NCBI GenBank assembly: GCA_003427395.1
Contig: BFEA01000584.1
Location: 447,156 to 504,709 of the forward strand
DNA: 57,554 nucleotides
From: Chara braunii
Lineage: Eukaryota > Streptophyta > Charophyceae > Charales > Characeae
Reading direction: 5' to 3'
This document shows, piece by piece, positions 11,724 to 22,655 of the stretch (the first letter of the stretch is position 1; every line of letters begins with the position of its first letter). The notes below the pieces were generated by a model. It was not told the DNA's origin. It ran no database searches and worked only from the letters and a program-made list of their open reading frames with translations. The position numbers and the translations under genes were made by a program.

Positions 11724-12115
11724 GCAAGGCGATCGAATCAATCAGGAGGACCTCATGTCCACATCTAGTTCAATGTCTTAGGCAAACGAGCAAGGCGACC
11801 GGATAAGTCACGAGGACCTCATCTACAACCCCAGATCAATGTCTTAGGCAAATGAGCAAGGCGACCGGATTAATCAGGAGAACCTAATCTCCGACCCTAG
11901 TTAAATGTCTGAGGCAAACGAGCAAGGCGACCGGATTAGTCAGGAGGACCTCATCTCCAGCCTCAGTTCAATGTCTTAGGCAAATGAGCAAGGCGACCAG
12001 ATCAGTCATGAGGACCTCATTTCCAGCCCAGTTCAATATCTTAGGCAAACGAGCAAGGCGACCGGATAAGTCAGGAGGACCTCATCTCAAGTCCCAGTTC
12101 AAATTATCGCAAGTA
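11724..12115. repeat. 66-bp tandem array, about six units
   Basis: GCAAGGCGA recurs at 11724, 11790, 11856, 11922, 11988 and 12053, giving a 66-bp period (65 once). Each unit contains GAGGACCTCAT, CAATGTCTTAGGCAAA and a variable middle. The period is a multiple of three, but no long ORF spans the array on either strand. Confidence 0.9.
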
Positions 12116-12119
12116 GATA

Positions 12120-13720
12120 TTGTGGATTTCATTTCAAGCAAAATGAAGTTAAACACGCATAGTACATTATCTTTGATTTTATTGAAGTCATGAATTATAG
12201 TCAAGGAAATATACAAAAAGTTAAAACTTAGTCAAACCGAATGAAGGGTGGTATAAATAGGGGTATATGAGTTTCTAAAGGAGATCACGTCGGCCTACCT
12301 TCAAGTCTCCTGCCTCAAGGGGCCCGCCTGAACCCTGGCAGAGCTCCCGCAATTGGTGGGGCGAACCTCCCACAGAGGCCTTGAAACGGATTATGGGTTT
12401 CAATCCCGCCTGCTGCCTTCCTTTCGTAACCACAGACTAGACTCGAAGTAAGAAGGGCAGAAGGAGAAAGATTAAGTCGCTCAGATCCAAGAGAGGTGCG
12501 CTCAGACTCGCGTGAGAGGAACTTGATTGCTTCAAGTGCCTAAGGGTGCCTCAATGGTGGCCAAAATCGCAACAAGATGGTCAACCCATGCACAAATGCA
12601 GATCAACCAGCACTCTGACAGACTTCCAAGTTGCAATGATAGACTCCTTCTCACAGAGCTTTGTTACTACTTCAAATTGCAGTGCCATCACTTCTGATCA
12701 AACTACCGCTACACAGCCTACAATGGTTGCATTCAAGTAGAATATACCGCCACCTCATCAACAACCAAAACTCAATACCGCCTCACAACCACTTTTTCTT
12801 CGATTAGTAACACTAACACCTAAGCATGGCTTCAATCAGTACCTTCAATTCTCTTCATCGCATCAACAATGTGTTGGGTAGTCGAGCAACTCTTAACAGC
12901 CTAACAATAACATTCTGTCACACCAGCCGAAACGAAAGGCTCATGGACTAAAAACCACAGCAACGATTGTGTCTCACAATGAAGACCCCGACTGGTGGCT
13001 TTGTAGTTCGGCAAACTTTCAGTTCACCTTGCATGGCTAGCTTGCCAGGTACTAAGTTCACTCTCCACAAACCAATTCTAGTAGCAAGGTGCGAGCCGAC
13101 AACATAATGCCTCACAGCCTGCCGCATCCGCTCACTCATTTGCTGCGAACAGTACTGCACAATAGTGTACCGCGACAACGCAACACTCAATCCAACTACC
13201 ACAGCGCTGTTTTCAAAGATGCACAACGCGATCATCATGAAAACGGCAATGCATAACCCTGTTCGCGGCAGCGAATAAGGCCGCAAACTCAGAGAGAGAA
13301 AAAAAAATAACTATGTTGTGCCATAGCATTTGGAGTACATTAAGATGCTGGCTATGCAGATTATTGCTACGACCATGCAAGTTCCCTCACAGCCTGCGCC
13401 TGTACCAGAAATCAAAATTAGATTAATCATGCAACGCTGAAGGACCAATTGACCATGCTCCCACGGTTCTTGCTTATACAGCAAATAAAAGTCGAATGAA
13501 ACTCTGCCCCCCTTTACTTCACATAAAACTCCTGCTCTCGTTGAGCTCCTCTTCGAATGTCTGCGTTAGCTTGTAACAGATGCGATGCCGCAACCAAACT
13601 TTCCACCGTAGCAATACCAAAGTGAAGGAAAATACGTTTCAGGTTCGTTATAGTTGGCAACAGCGGCAACACCAAGAAAAAATTCTCAATTTGTTAATCC
13701 TTGCTTATGGAATCACGTAG
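12120..13720. other. Stretch without a recognised gene
   Basis: A few short ORFs occur but none resembles a known protein. A segment near 12330-12410 contains GGGTTTCAATCCC, a weak polymerase III B-box-like match, without a convincing A box. Confidence 0.45.
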
Positions 13721-13724
13721 ACAA

Positions 13725-15335
13725 ATGATCCTTTAAAGAAATAAATATATTTCAGATCTAGACGGTGCGAGATCGTCTCAGGACTCGTAGCGAAGAATGT
13801 CACGCTAGATCGAAGTCAACCTTGACTGGTTCAGACTTCATGAGATGATTCGTTGAAGTTATTCTTTCTTGCCCCTTACGTGACCGAAGATATCTAAATT
13901 TTACCCTTTTTTTAAAGCGAGGGTCACCAGCAGACAGAGAGTGGAAAAAAACATCAAAAACATTAAATGTCTGATGCATAGGTAAGCCCATCAACATGTT
14001 TCGATAACCTAATGTTCATTCTGATTGAATCATAGTATTTTCCTAAACAACGTCACCATCTTATTTATCTACCCCTGGTTTGCAATTTGTTATGGTGTGA
14101 ACCCCATCCGCGAAAGTAGCGCCTACTTGTGTCTACCTTACACTAGGTTTTTGTCAGATCGGGCTTCTTAAGGCATCGGTTCGCATTCGTTTGTGGCACC
14201 TTAGGCGGCCACATGTAAGGTCATATAGTTATCTCACCCTTATGCGCATGATTAGGGGAGATTTGGCATCCTTCCTTAGTCATCGCACGTCTAACCTGTA
14301 AGGAAATGGTCCCAAATACCCCTTCTCCTCGCCCGAGCACAAAACTCGAATCTTAGAAGTCGAGCCGTCTCCACCGAAATCGGCCAAGTACCCCCGTTTA
14401 AAAATACGATATATCCTGGGTCCATAATAGGACCAACTCCTAAAATAACGAACCCCTGCCCAGATGTTTCACAAAGTGAGAGTCTCTCGACCATGAGTGA
14501 AATCGTTTATCCCTTCCTCCCTCACAAAAGGGGTTTATACGGAATAAAAGCTAGGAGGATAAAGGATGAGAATCATTTAGACATGTATAAAAGGATAGGT
14601 TGTTCATGATCGAACGGACAATCCTTTTGGGATGAAAGTTAGGTTCATGCGTCCTTTCTTCATCTAATTTCTTGCTGGTCAGTTCGTTTTCCAAAAATCT
14701 TTAATCCAACTTATATTACGTCTGTTTTTCTCAACATCCATTACGTAAGAATGATGATGAAAATTGTTCACTCAATATATCAAAATCATGGTGATAAGTT
14801 GTCTTTGATATAATTTTGTTTTTTTTTCAATTGCACATATATTAAACCAAAGACAAAAAAAAAAAAAAAAAACATTCACAATCCACTTCGAAGGTCATAC
14901 ATTTTCATTTACACAAGAAACCTGTTTTGCTTTGCCTTTTGACATAATATTAAAAGAACGGGGTCAAGCAAGTGCGGCTTCATATAAGCGTGAAAGGAGT
15001 CTAAGTCAAACTGACTAACCTTGAAGGAAGTGTGGAGTGGTTCACTCAAGAAAATGAGGCAATATACCAACTTAAAAGAAGTCGCCAAAGTCAAGGCGTG
15101 ACTCGCAATTCAACTAAGCACTGTCTCGTGATCATAAGATAGCTCACGCTTTCCCCAACAGGCCTAGATAGATTGTAAAGCAACTAAGTTCAATTACCGA
15201 ACTCAAATGGGATAACCCTCGAGGAGGGCGGTCCCAAAGTGAGCCTCACGTGATCCCAGATTGTGCCAATGCAGTCCCAACGACACCACAAAGCTCCCAA
15301 AACTAACTCAAGTCCACCATCAGTCTCAAACTGTA
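13725..15335 (+). repeat. About 1.9-kb-period direct repeat, copy 1
   Basis: This 1.6-kb segment recurs at 15622-17215 in the same order with moderate divergence. Shared landmarks are TAGCGAAGAATGTCA, GTTATTCTTTC, TCCTCGCCCGAGCAC, CCATGAGTGAAATCGTT and AACTCAAATGGGATAACCC. No long ORF is present. The arrangement could be a decayed LTR pair or a tandem duplication; no primer-binding site or protease/RT reading frame is visible. Confidence 0.8.
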
Positions 15336-15621
15336 CTGAAGTATAGGCACTCGTGAATAAAACATTGTATGAACCCGAACGTCGTTCGTTACCTAGAGCG
15401 TTGTTCTCCTTAGTACAAAATGACGTTAGTCAGTTATGACAGTCTCAACTAAGTGTGAAACTCACAGAATGATCGTACTAGTTTCTTAAACACATAACTC
15501 AAAAGGGGAATTACTACAATATTCGTTAACACTGATCCACATAGATTCAACCTTATATAGAACATATGTTTACAAGAAGATAGTTTACGATTATCGTATA
15601 CCCTCTATTGCTGTGAAAACA

Positions 15622-17215
15622 TGCGATCCTTAAAAAAAACAAATATATAACAAATCCAGTTGGCATGAGATCGGCTCAGGCCACTTAGCGAAGAATGTCA
15701 TGTCTGAGCGGATCCTACTTGACGAGTTCATACTTTATCAGATGGTCGTCAAAGTTATTCTTTCATGCCCCTAATGTGACCAAAGAGATTTGAATCTTGT
15801 CGTTTTTTCAAATCAAGGGTGACCCGTGGACAGACTATTAAAATGAAAAGCAGAAAAACTTAGCACTTGATGTATGGGTAAGCCCGTCAGCATATTTAGA
15901 TATGCGATCGGATCATAGCCTTTTCTCAAACAACATCGCCATCTCATTTATCTCCCTCGGGTTCATGTACTTCTTATGGCATGAACCCTATCCGCAATAA
16001 TGACGCCTTCGTGTGTTCACCGTACACTAAATTGTTTATCAGGTTATGCTTCTAAAGGCGCTGGTTCTCATTTGTTTGTGACACCTAAGGTGGTCACCTG
16101 TAAGGTTATTAAGTCAGTCCCCTTCTGCGGATGATTAGGGAAGGGTTGGCATCCTTCCTTAGTCATCGCGCGTCTAAACCTCTAGAAAGTGGTATCGTAG
16201 ACCCCTCCTCCTCGCCCGAGCACGATCTTCGAATCTTACAATTCGGGTCGTCTCCACAAAATCAGCAAGGTACACCCCTGTAAAAAAACGATACAGTGTG
16301 GGTCAAAAACAGGGTGGGATCCTAAAACAATGAACCCCCGCCCTAGATGCTTCATAGAGTGAGGGGGTCCCTCAACCATGAGTGAAATCGTTCATCCCTT
16401 CCTTCAAGTTCCTCGCAAAAATAGCTCAGACGAAATAAAAGCAAAGAGGATAAAGGATGGGAATCATTTCAACAAACATAAAATAATAGGTTGTTCGGGA
16501 TAAAACAGACAATTTTTTGGGATGAAAGCTAGGTTCATGCCAACATTCTTCACTTAATTTATTGTCGGTCAGTTCATTTTCCAAAAAATTTTAATCCAAC
16601 TTACATTACGCTTGGTTTTTCAAAACATCCATCAGGCAAAAATGACGATGAAAATTGTCCACTCAAAATATCAAAACAATGTAAAGATAAGTCTTATTTC
16701 ATACAATTGTTTTTCATACTTGCACATCCATTCCACCAGAGGCACAAAAAAACATCCACAATCCACTTCCTATGTCATACATTTTCATTCAGACAGGAAA
16801 ACATATTGCCTTTGTCTTTTCGTATAATATTCAAAGACTAGGGTCAAGTAAGTAGGTTCACACAGGCGTGAAGGGAGTCTAAGTCAAGTTCACTGACCTT
16901 GAGTGAGGTGAGGACTGGTTCACTCAAGAAAACCAGGCAATATCCCAACTTAAAAGAAGTCGTCGAAGGAAACGTGTGGTTCGCAATTCAAACAACGGCT
17001 GCCTCGTGATCAAAACATACCTTGTGTTGTCCCCAGAAGGCCTGGACATGTTGCAAAGCAACTAAGTCCAATAACCGAACTCAAATGGGATAACCCTTGA
17101 CGAGGGCGGTCCCAACGTGAGCCCCACGTGGTCCCAGATTGTACCATTGCAATACCGACGACACCACAATGCTCCCGGGACTATCCCAAGTCCACCATTT
17201 GTCCCAAACTTCACT
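15622..17215 (+). repeat. About 1.9-kb-period direct repeat, copy 2
   Basis: Partner of 13725-15335, with an offset of about 1.88-1.90 kb. It keeps the CCTCCTCGCCCGAGCAC block near 16206 and TGACCTTGAGTGAGGTG near 16896. Only about 290 bp separate the two copies, which is short for the interior of an autonomous LTR element. Confidence 0.8.
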
Positions 17216-18240
17216 CAATAAAAATAAACCGCGTGCCGCAGTGTGCTGCAAACCGAAATCACCCACGTATCGAAGTATGGAGTCCCAAGTCAATTCCAAT
17301 TGTCCTAAAATGGTCCCAAGTGGTCCCACACTATTACCCGCACCATCGGACGACTCCAAAATGGCCAACTACTTGCACCACGCGCCTAAAAAAAGGTAAA
17401 AATGACCATGAGCGTGAAACCTACGAGTGTTGCAAGTCCCCAACGATCACAACACCGCATGCCCGCACTTCAAGTACTCTTACAGGTCCACGCACCGTGC
17501 CGCATGGTCCTAAATAACCCTGCAATACGTGCAAGTGACGCCACAGTCTCCTCCTGCCTCAAACATCGACGATATGCAGAAAACTACAAGAAAAAACACC
17601 CGCAGGTCCCAAAGAAAAAGACACTTGGAACCGAGTCCGAAGAGTACACCAGTGTTCATGCCGCCTCCAAAGCACCCTGGAATATGTCACTGCCTCCTTG
17701 TTCCTCTCCCAAATATTTACCCTCGTAACCTCCGCTTGCCGCTTCGCTACCACGAATGTCTATAGCACCCCAAAATGACGGGGTCATCGTGCAACAAAAT
17801 TTAAGCAGCCCTTCCCTTCTTAAAAACTTCGGGGTGCCGCCGAAAGTTTGGTAATACGCCCTGCCCTACAACCTTGTCGTTGACACACCGTCAATCCGAC
17901 ACCATTAGCCCTTAAAAACACCTTGCCGCCAAGCTAAAATTTCGGAAACATTAACCTACAAAATGGGGTATGGCCTACCGTGCGTCCAGCCTTTCGACAC
18001 CTTTGGCCTCAAGGATCACCACAGGTGTAGCACTTAGCCTGTGCTTTAGCAAAATGTTGCCAGCTATGCCTATGGCTGCCCTTCTTCCTCATGCAAATTC
18101 CAACTTGCAGACCTGTAGGTCCACTTCACTTAAAATAGCGTCTACGCTCAGCGTGATAAGGCCCAACCAACAAACAAATGAGTACGAGTGTTAGCAACAT
18201 CACAACCTCAACATTTATGAGGCAAAAGTAGGGGTATGTG
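17216..18240. other. Stretch without a recognised gene
   Basis: C-rich, stop-poor DNA gives several overlapping ORFs up to about 129 codons in different frames. None has a recognisable domain. Confidence 0.5.
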
Positions 18241-18259
18241 GGCAGCAATTTGGCCCATA

Positions 18260-18430
18260 GCTTAAAATTTGAATTCCTCCCAGACCCTTAATCTGAAATA
18301 AAGATTGTTGATGTTTTTTTTGTCTTTGCTTTAATGGATGTTGGTTTACTGGATTGATTTGAATTCCTCCCGGGCCCTTGATCTAAAATAAAGATTGTGG
18401 CCCATAGGTAAAAAATTGAATTCCTCCTTG
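18260..18430. repeat. Direct repeats with GAATTCCTCC
   Basis: GAATTCCTCC followed by related sequence occurs at 18271, 18361 and 18418. The first two copies share ATAAAGATTG and are 90 bp apart. Confidence 0.7.
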
Positions 18431-19173
18431 GTCTTCCATACATTTTATTTTTTTTACTTGCACATCCATAAGTGTTGATTTTTCCATAAGGGGAACAGGG
18501 GCCTCCAACATCTAAAGCACCTGACCTTCTTCCAGGCCACGTGCATTAGGGAAAAGTTGAACCAAGCCTTGTTGGCAGGGCCTGGAGGCCGAGGGAATGT
18601 GTGGTGGCTTTAAGGTAAGTATCTGCACTTACTCGCTTGGCTGTTTTTAGATTTGGACCTGAGTCTGCGTTCCCCATAAACCACACTGAGAAACGAGGTA
18701 GTTGTTTTTTTTTCTTTTTTTCTTTTTTTTCTTTTCTTAATTCTAGCTTGGTTTTCAACCAGATTCGGTCGCCCCCACCTAATGTGCAATAGGCAGAAAG
18801 CAGTAGGAGGAGAGACACGAACGTGGCTATGTGATGGGAAAAATGCATAGCTTAGGGGAGTGGTTGTGTGCGTGTGCGGACCTACAACCCACGAACTATC
18901 GAAAGGCAAACCCAAGTTTGAATCGAGGTGCAATCATGCAATGGGGCAGCTCTACCACTCCCCAGATGTACAAAACGATAATGAATCTTCCTCTTGGACC
19001 GAGGGAGTTGCGTAACCTCGTGGGTCCACATCACTACCAACCGTTTCAAAACAGGAAAAAAAAAAAAAAACTTTATAAAAAGAAAATGAATCTAACGACC
19101 ATGACATTGGGTACCTGGCAACAAATGTTGCTATCTACAACTCTGAGCTTCCTGGAAAATGCACCATCTGGCA

Positions 19174-19174
<1 letters not shown>

Positions 19175-19211
<37 letters not shown>

Positions 19212-19225
19212 TTTTTTTTTTTTTT
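19175..19225 (-). repeat. (TTG)n followed by T run; possible retroelement tail
   Basis: Read on the minus strand this is an A run followed by (CAA)n, as at the 3' end of some retroposons. A nearly identical arrangement occurs at 45570-45632. The body of the element at this site was not identified. Confidence 0.6.
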
Positions 19226-19303
19226 CCGTTGGCATCCACCCAACATCGTTCCTTTAGTTTCAGTGCCATCGTGACACACACATGAATTGTTGAGATATAC
19301 AGA

Positions 19304-19320
19304 CCGGAGTTTGATTCCGG
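19304..19320 (+). other. tRNA T-arm-like sequence with B-box resemblance
   Basis: CCGGA-GTTTGAT-TCCGG forms a perfect 5-bp stem with a 7-nt loop, the shape of a tRNA T-arm or polymerase III B box. No full tRNA cloverleaf could be drawn, so it is more likely a SINE or tRNA remnant. Antisense U6 sequence starts about 35 bp downstream. Confidence 0.4.
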
Positions 19321-19353
19321 AGGGAATAAATTCTTAAAAAAATATAAATTTTT

Positions 19354-19405
19354 TGGCATTTCTTGATTTATGTTTGTCCTCCTTGCGCAGGGGCGATGTT
19401 GATCT
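19354..19405 (-). pseudogene. U6 snRNA-derived fragment (degenerate)
   Basis: The minus strand matches the 3' half of plant U6: CCCCTGCGCAAGGAGGAC followed by CATAAATCAAGAAATG. U6 is the catalytic spliceosomal snRNA. Several substitutions, including in the ACAGAG-proximal part, and loss of the 5' half show a relic. A tRNA-like T-arm lies just beyond its 3' end on the other strand. Confidence 0.75.
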
Positions 19406-19865
19406 GCGCCACATATTTTAGCCACGTGCTCTCGACGATCGCATGGGCGAAATCGGTTGCGCTATCGGAGCAGAAACCCTTACAAGGGTATCTGATCATG
19501 TTTTTTCAATGTCGGACGCTGTCCGACTTTTTTTTTGAATTGAGGGGTTTGATGAGATTGATGTCTGCTATAAGATTACTCAAACTAGCCTATAACCGAA
19601 AGATTATAACTTTTTTGGACCTTAGCCCAGACGCTTGTGACGTCCGATAATAATGGCGGTAATCGGCAGTGTGACCAGTTATACGCGGGTTCTAGCGGAG
19701 CCGCAGAGGACTTACAGTCGTAGGAATGTTAAAGCTAAAGACCTATCCTACCTAAAATAATGACAGTCGCACGATTCAGGGCCTAAGAACAAAAAAACAA
19801 TCAATCGTGTCATATCTGCGACTACGGCGCAAAAAGGTACAGGGTCCGGAGTCATGCGTTTCAAG

Positions 19866-19945
19866 CATTTACCCTCGTCGGGGCTCGAACCCGCACTTAC
19901 GTGTTGAAGGTCCAGCATCCCATCCTGTGAGGCTCGACGCTCGTC
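19866..19945 (-). repeat. tRNA-like/SINE-like segment
   Basis: The minus strand carries GGGTTCGAGCCCC, an excellent match to the polymerase III B box (GGTTCGANNCC), preceded by tRNA-like spacing. The acceptor and anticodon stems do not fold convincingly, so a functional tRNA is unlikely. Two weaker minus-strand B-box-like sites follow near 20070 and 20276. Confidence 0.5.
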
Positions 19946-20014
19946 CGAAAGGATGAGCGTTCAATTGAGGCGGAGCTCTTCATAAAGAAGAGTTGCTTCT
20001 ACCTCACCGTCGTA

Positions 20015-20100
20015 GGAGTTAGCCCAGTAGGAAAACATGCCAAGTTCTCACCCACCGGATACTGGGATCAAACCCGACGATGCCTACTTGGGCTAGCTCC
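20015..20100. repeat. Inverted repeat of about 17 bp enclosing a B-box-like site
   Basis: GGAGTTAGCCCAGTAGG (20015-20031) pairs with CCTACTTGGGCTAGCTCC (20083-20100). The interior contains a minus-strand GGGTTTGATCCC. It may be a small foldback or SINE-derived unit. Confidence 0.65.
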
Positions 20101-20133
20101 TTTTGGAACTGCCTATTGGGGTGGGAATGAGGC

Positions 20134-20167
20134 GCGGTCGATTTCGACCGCGAGATCTTCAGATCTC
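20134..20167. repeat. Two adjacent perfect hairpins
   Basis: GCGGTCGA-TT-TCGACCGC (20134-20151) is followed immediately by GAGATCT-TC-AGATCTC (20152-20167). They end about 19 bp before the U6-like fragment. Confidence 0.8.
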
Positions 20168-20185
20168 ACGGTCGAAAAAGGTCGC

Positions 20186-20238
20186 ACAGATACTACATGG
20201 CTCCGGCGCAAGGATGACACGCATAAATCGAGAAATGA
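20186..20238 (+). pseudogene. U6 snRNA-derived fragment (3' half)
   Basis: CAGATACTACATGGCTCC is followed by GCGCAAGGATGACACGCA and TAAATCGAGAAATG, matching the 3' half of plant U6 almost exactly in its second part. The 5' half is absent and no upstream sequence element or TATA box for a plant U6 gene is seen. T runs follow. A tRNA-like segment on the minus strand (20262-20336) lies just beyond the 3' end. Confidence 0.85.
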
Positions 20239-20261
20239 TGTTTTTCGTTTTTTTTCCCTTC

Positions 20262-20334
20262 AGTCGATCCCTTAGGGGATTGAACCATGGCCCGCGGCGA
20301 GATAACGGGCAGAGCTGTTGACTATGGCGAACGG

Positions 20335-20336
<2 letters not shown>
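20262..20336 (-). repeat. tRNA-like segment next to U6 relic
   Basis: On the minus strand, ATGGTTCAATCCCC fits a B box, and an upstream GTCAACAGCTCTGCC loosely resembles an A box. A poly(A) run lies on the plus strand at 20337-20365. Probably a SINE-type fragment. Confidence 0.4.

Positions 20337-20365
<29 letters not shown>
20337..20365. repeat. Poly(A) tract
   Basis: An uninterrupted A run between the tRNA-like segment and following unique DNA. It could be a retroposon tail. Confidence 0.8.
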
Positions 20366-21889
20366 GCGTCACATTGCGTAGTTGAAACATGAGGTCATCG
20401 TCAGTGGGAGCAGGCGCCCGTTTTAACGGACAACCGTTTTTCGGTAAGTTTTTGTTTCGATTCGTTTTTTTAGATTCTTTTTTTTTTTTTTTTTTTAATT
20501 TTTGAGTAGATTTTCCTCCCTTGCATTTCTATGAGCTGCTCAAGCGTCCGAACGGGCTGCAACTGGGAAAAAATAAAAATAAAAATTGAGGCTATTGCCT
20601 CACGATTGAAGAAGAAGAGTTTTTTCAAACTGTGTGGGAGCACAATGACTCCCACTTCGTTTCGAGACAAATGTCTGTGGCCGGCTCACAGTGCGCACGT
20701 GAGAGAAAGGGGGCTAGAGGGGGAGAAATGAGGGAGTTGGGAATGGAGGTCCAACTCCTCCCAACCTGACAACTACCCTCCCCGTTTTCAGGGGAGGGCA
20801 TAGAAAAAAAAAAAGATGCACCTGGCCCAGGTAAGGGTCAGGCGCGTGCAGTTAGAAATGGTTTCATTCTTTTTTTTTCTCTCTCATATTTTTTTCCTTA
20901 TTGCAGCATTCTAGTGAGAACACTTGTCCTCATGAGCTTTTACCTCTGGCCGAAACTGCCAAAGGTAACTGTCAGGCTCCCGTTTCTAGAGGGAGCCTCA
21001 AAACTGAGGGGTCAAAGAGGAGAAGGCTAAATATAGTCTCTTCCCCGACGTATCTGCCTCGGGAAATGGGTCCAAATACATCAAACTGAAAGAGTTGTAT
21101 CTCTCCAACCCTTTAGCAGAAAATAAAAATAAAAAACAAATTTGAAAATGCCACTACCTCAGCTATCTCGTAAAATTCCGAGATAGTTTAGGAAAAAAAT
21201 AAAAAAATAAAAATAGGGCAGGTAAAAAAACTGCCCTCACTAAGTCTATAACTGTCGTACGGCCACAGTTAGCCTTTAATCTTGGCCAGATCAAAGGCTC
21301 ACTGTAAACCCGTGATTTTGCCTAGGGGCTACCGTGGTATCCAACCCTCCTCAACCACTATAAAACAGGCAGTTGTCCGCAGCTGCCACACAGAAAGCAT
21401 TCGTGTTGCCAGTCTATGGCAAACACACTTGAGTATTGCTGGGCTACTGGAGGAGTTGTCAGAGATTCAGACGCAACGTGGGACGCTGGAGGTCCGCAGT
21501 GGAGCACGAGAGGAGTAGGGAAGCCATAGCCGGGCTAGGGAGCACTCTGATCTACTTTTCTCTGGCTGGTGCTGGTCCGGTGGAGCGGCACTCGGGACTC
21601 TACGGGACCAAGGCGGCACAACAGGAGACTGTTTTGAGCCTGGATTTTGTCCAGGGCCCAAAATTTTATTAACTTGACGGTGGTTTTTCAGCGTCAACAG
21701 CGGGACATCAGGACTTCACTGGCGGTGGTACTAGCGGGCAGACAAGTTGTTTTCCCACTTCTGAGGGGAAATGCTGCCGAAATGTTTTGGCGTCAATGGC
21801 AAGCACGCACGGTAACAGATTGGAACCGGCAGTTGGCCTGAGAGTTGTCTTGGGAGTACGATCTTCTTTGGCAACGAGCATATTTTACT

Positions 21890-22655
21890 TGGCTTTCTTG
21901 AGTGAGTCAGGGCACGTTCTACACCACTTCACTCAAGGTCAATTGATTGACTCAAATTCCTTTTCACACCTGTGTGAACCCATACTTTGCTTGGCCCTGT
22001 TTGTTTGAACGTTCAGAAGAAAAGGTTGAGTAAAGCGTGTATGGTCATGCATTTGAAAAGTTGGATCTGACGGGAGTATGGGTTACTGAATTTTCTGGAC
22101 CTGTGGTTGTTTTTGTGTATGCAGGTAGGCAAAAGGATGTTTGCAAAGGAGATTGATTATGCCTATTTGAGAAAAAGGAAAAGGATTGTCTTCTTTTTAC
22201 TTCTCACCTACCTGCATGTCAATAAGGTTTCTTTGTCTTAAGAAAATAATAGTTTGGTAAGCGCTGTAAAACAACTTCGATTCAAATAAAGCAGAAAAGG
22301 TCAAATGAATGTAGTCTTTTCGCGAGGATTGACTCGTTCTATCCTTAAGGACTTTCTATCTTTCCAAATGGTTCTTATTCTTTATCTCTTCTAATCTTTT
22401 TGACTGAGTTACCTTGGGCAAAGGAGGATAGGAACAATTAAAAATTTACTTGCATTGGACGCTCTCTCTCTTTCAAGGAAACATCTCGGGCGGGGGTTCG
22501 TTGCTTCAGGAGCCGACCCTGTTATCGACCCAGAGTGGACCGTTCTACGGGGGGGTACTTTGCCGATTCGGTGGACACGGCCCGACTTATGAGATCCGAA
22601 CTCTGTGCTCGGGCGAGGAGGAGGAGTACCCCAGACCACTTCCTAGAAGGTGAGA
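21890..22655 (-). repeat. Inverted third copy of the 1.9-kb repeat family
   Basis: The reverse strand contains TCCTCGCCCGAGCAC, a GAACCCCCGCCC block and TTGACCTTGAGTGAAGTG in the same order as the copies at 13725 and 15622. The copy is partial and has indels. Confidence 0.75.

Noticed and set aside
11724-12115. CRISPR-like regular repeats
   Set aside because: The 66-bp units are contiguous with no unique spacers, and the context is a plant nuclear genome.
13725-17215. Confident LTR-retrotransposon call
   Set aside because: No defined LTR ends, primer-binding site or polyprotein remnants are visible, and the interior is too short.
17128-17728. Overlapping plus-strand ORFs of 86-129 codons
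   Set aside because: They overlap in different frames of C-rich, stop-poor DNA, with no recognisable domain.
19073-19279. Poly-Asn, poly-Leu or poly-Thr proteins from TTG repeats
   Set aside because: They are translations of a microsatellite and T tract.
19866-19945. Functional tRNA gene
   Set aside because: The B box is good but the acceptor, D and anticodon arms do not fold as a tRNA.
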